This document shows, piece after piece, positions 5,058 through 5,058 of a stretch of DNA of 5,058 bases. The DNA is from Streptomycetales bacterium (GTDB taxonomy: Bacteria; Actinomycetota; Actinomycetes; Prado026): contig JANYIP010000174.1 of assembly GCA_025361995.1 (NCBI GenBank), positions 1 through 5,058 of the forward strand. The letters run 5' to 3'. Position 1 is the first letter of the stretch, and every line of letters begins with the position of its first letter. The translations under genes and the position numbers were made by a program. The notes under the pieces are model-generated. The model saw only the letters and a list, made by a program, of their open reading frames with translations, was not told where the DNA came from and searched no databases.

Positions 5058-5058
5058 A

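Noticed and set aside
1..5058. CRISPR arrays, insertion sequences, riboswitches
   Set aside because: No spaced repeats, transposase motifs, terminal inverted repeats or long structured leaders were found; intergenic gaps are all under 70 bases.

Overview
The window reads as a piece of a high-GC actinobacterial chromosome. Every convincing gene lies on the + strand, GC is strongly preferred at third codon positions, and I find no TTA triplet on this strand outside one tRNA anticodon loop. The left edge, a DUF501 gene followed by a short-form Ppx/GppA phosphatase, matches the conserved actinobacterial order eno - ftsB/divIC-like - DUF501 - ppx (in Mycobacterium tuberculosis Rv1023-Rv1026), so eno probably lies just upstream. 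I cannot name the genus.

Layout: (1) 1-496, 3' part of a DUF501 gene; (2) 493-1425, exopolyphosphatase/pppGpp phosphatase-type protein, overlapping DUF501 by 4 bases; (3) 1441-2055, a MazEF toxin-antitoxin module of the M. tuberculosis MazEF9 type, in which the antitoxin has an in-frame amber stop after codon 46 while the MazF toxin is intact; (4) 2119-2808, dienelactone hydrolase-family alpha/beta hydrolase with a complete Cys-Asp-His triad; (5) 2816-3526, family 5 (UdgB-like) Fe-S uracil-DNA glycosylase, 7 bases downstream; (6) 3536-4918, type II NADH dehydrogenase-like flavoprotein; (7) 4941-5015, a tRNA with anticodon UAA; (8) 5016-5058, short flank with a small hairpin at the edge.

DUF501 and ppx are very probably co-translated. 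The mazEF module sits between ppx and the hydrolase and has its own promoter/operator-like region. The hydrolase and glycosylase look like one transcript. The NDH-2 gene probably has its own leaderless promoter: a TANNNT -10 element whose first three bases are the glycosylase stop codon. Similar -10 elements precede mazE and the tRNA.

Most of the window is ordinary core genome. Two things deserve a second look: the tRNA, which has a leucine UAA anticodon and several Leu-like features but lacks the long variable arm expected of tRNA-Leu, and the amber-interrupted MazE beside an intact MazF.
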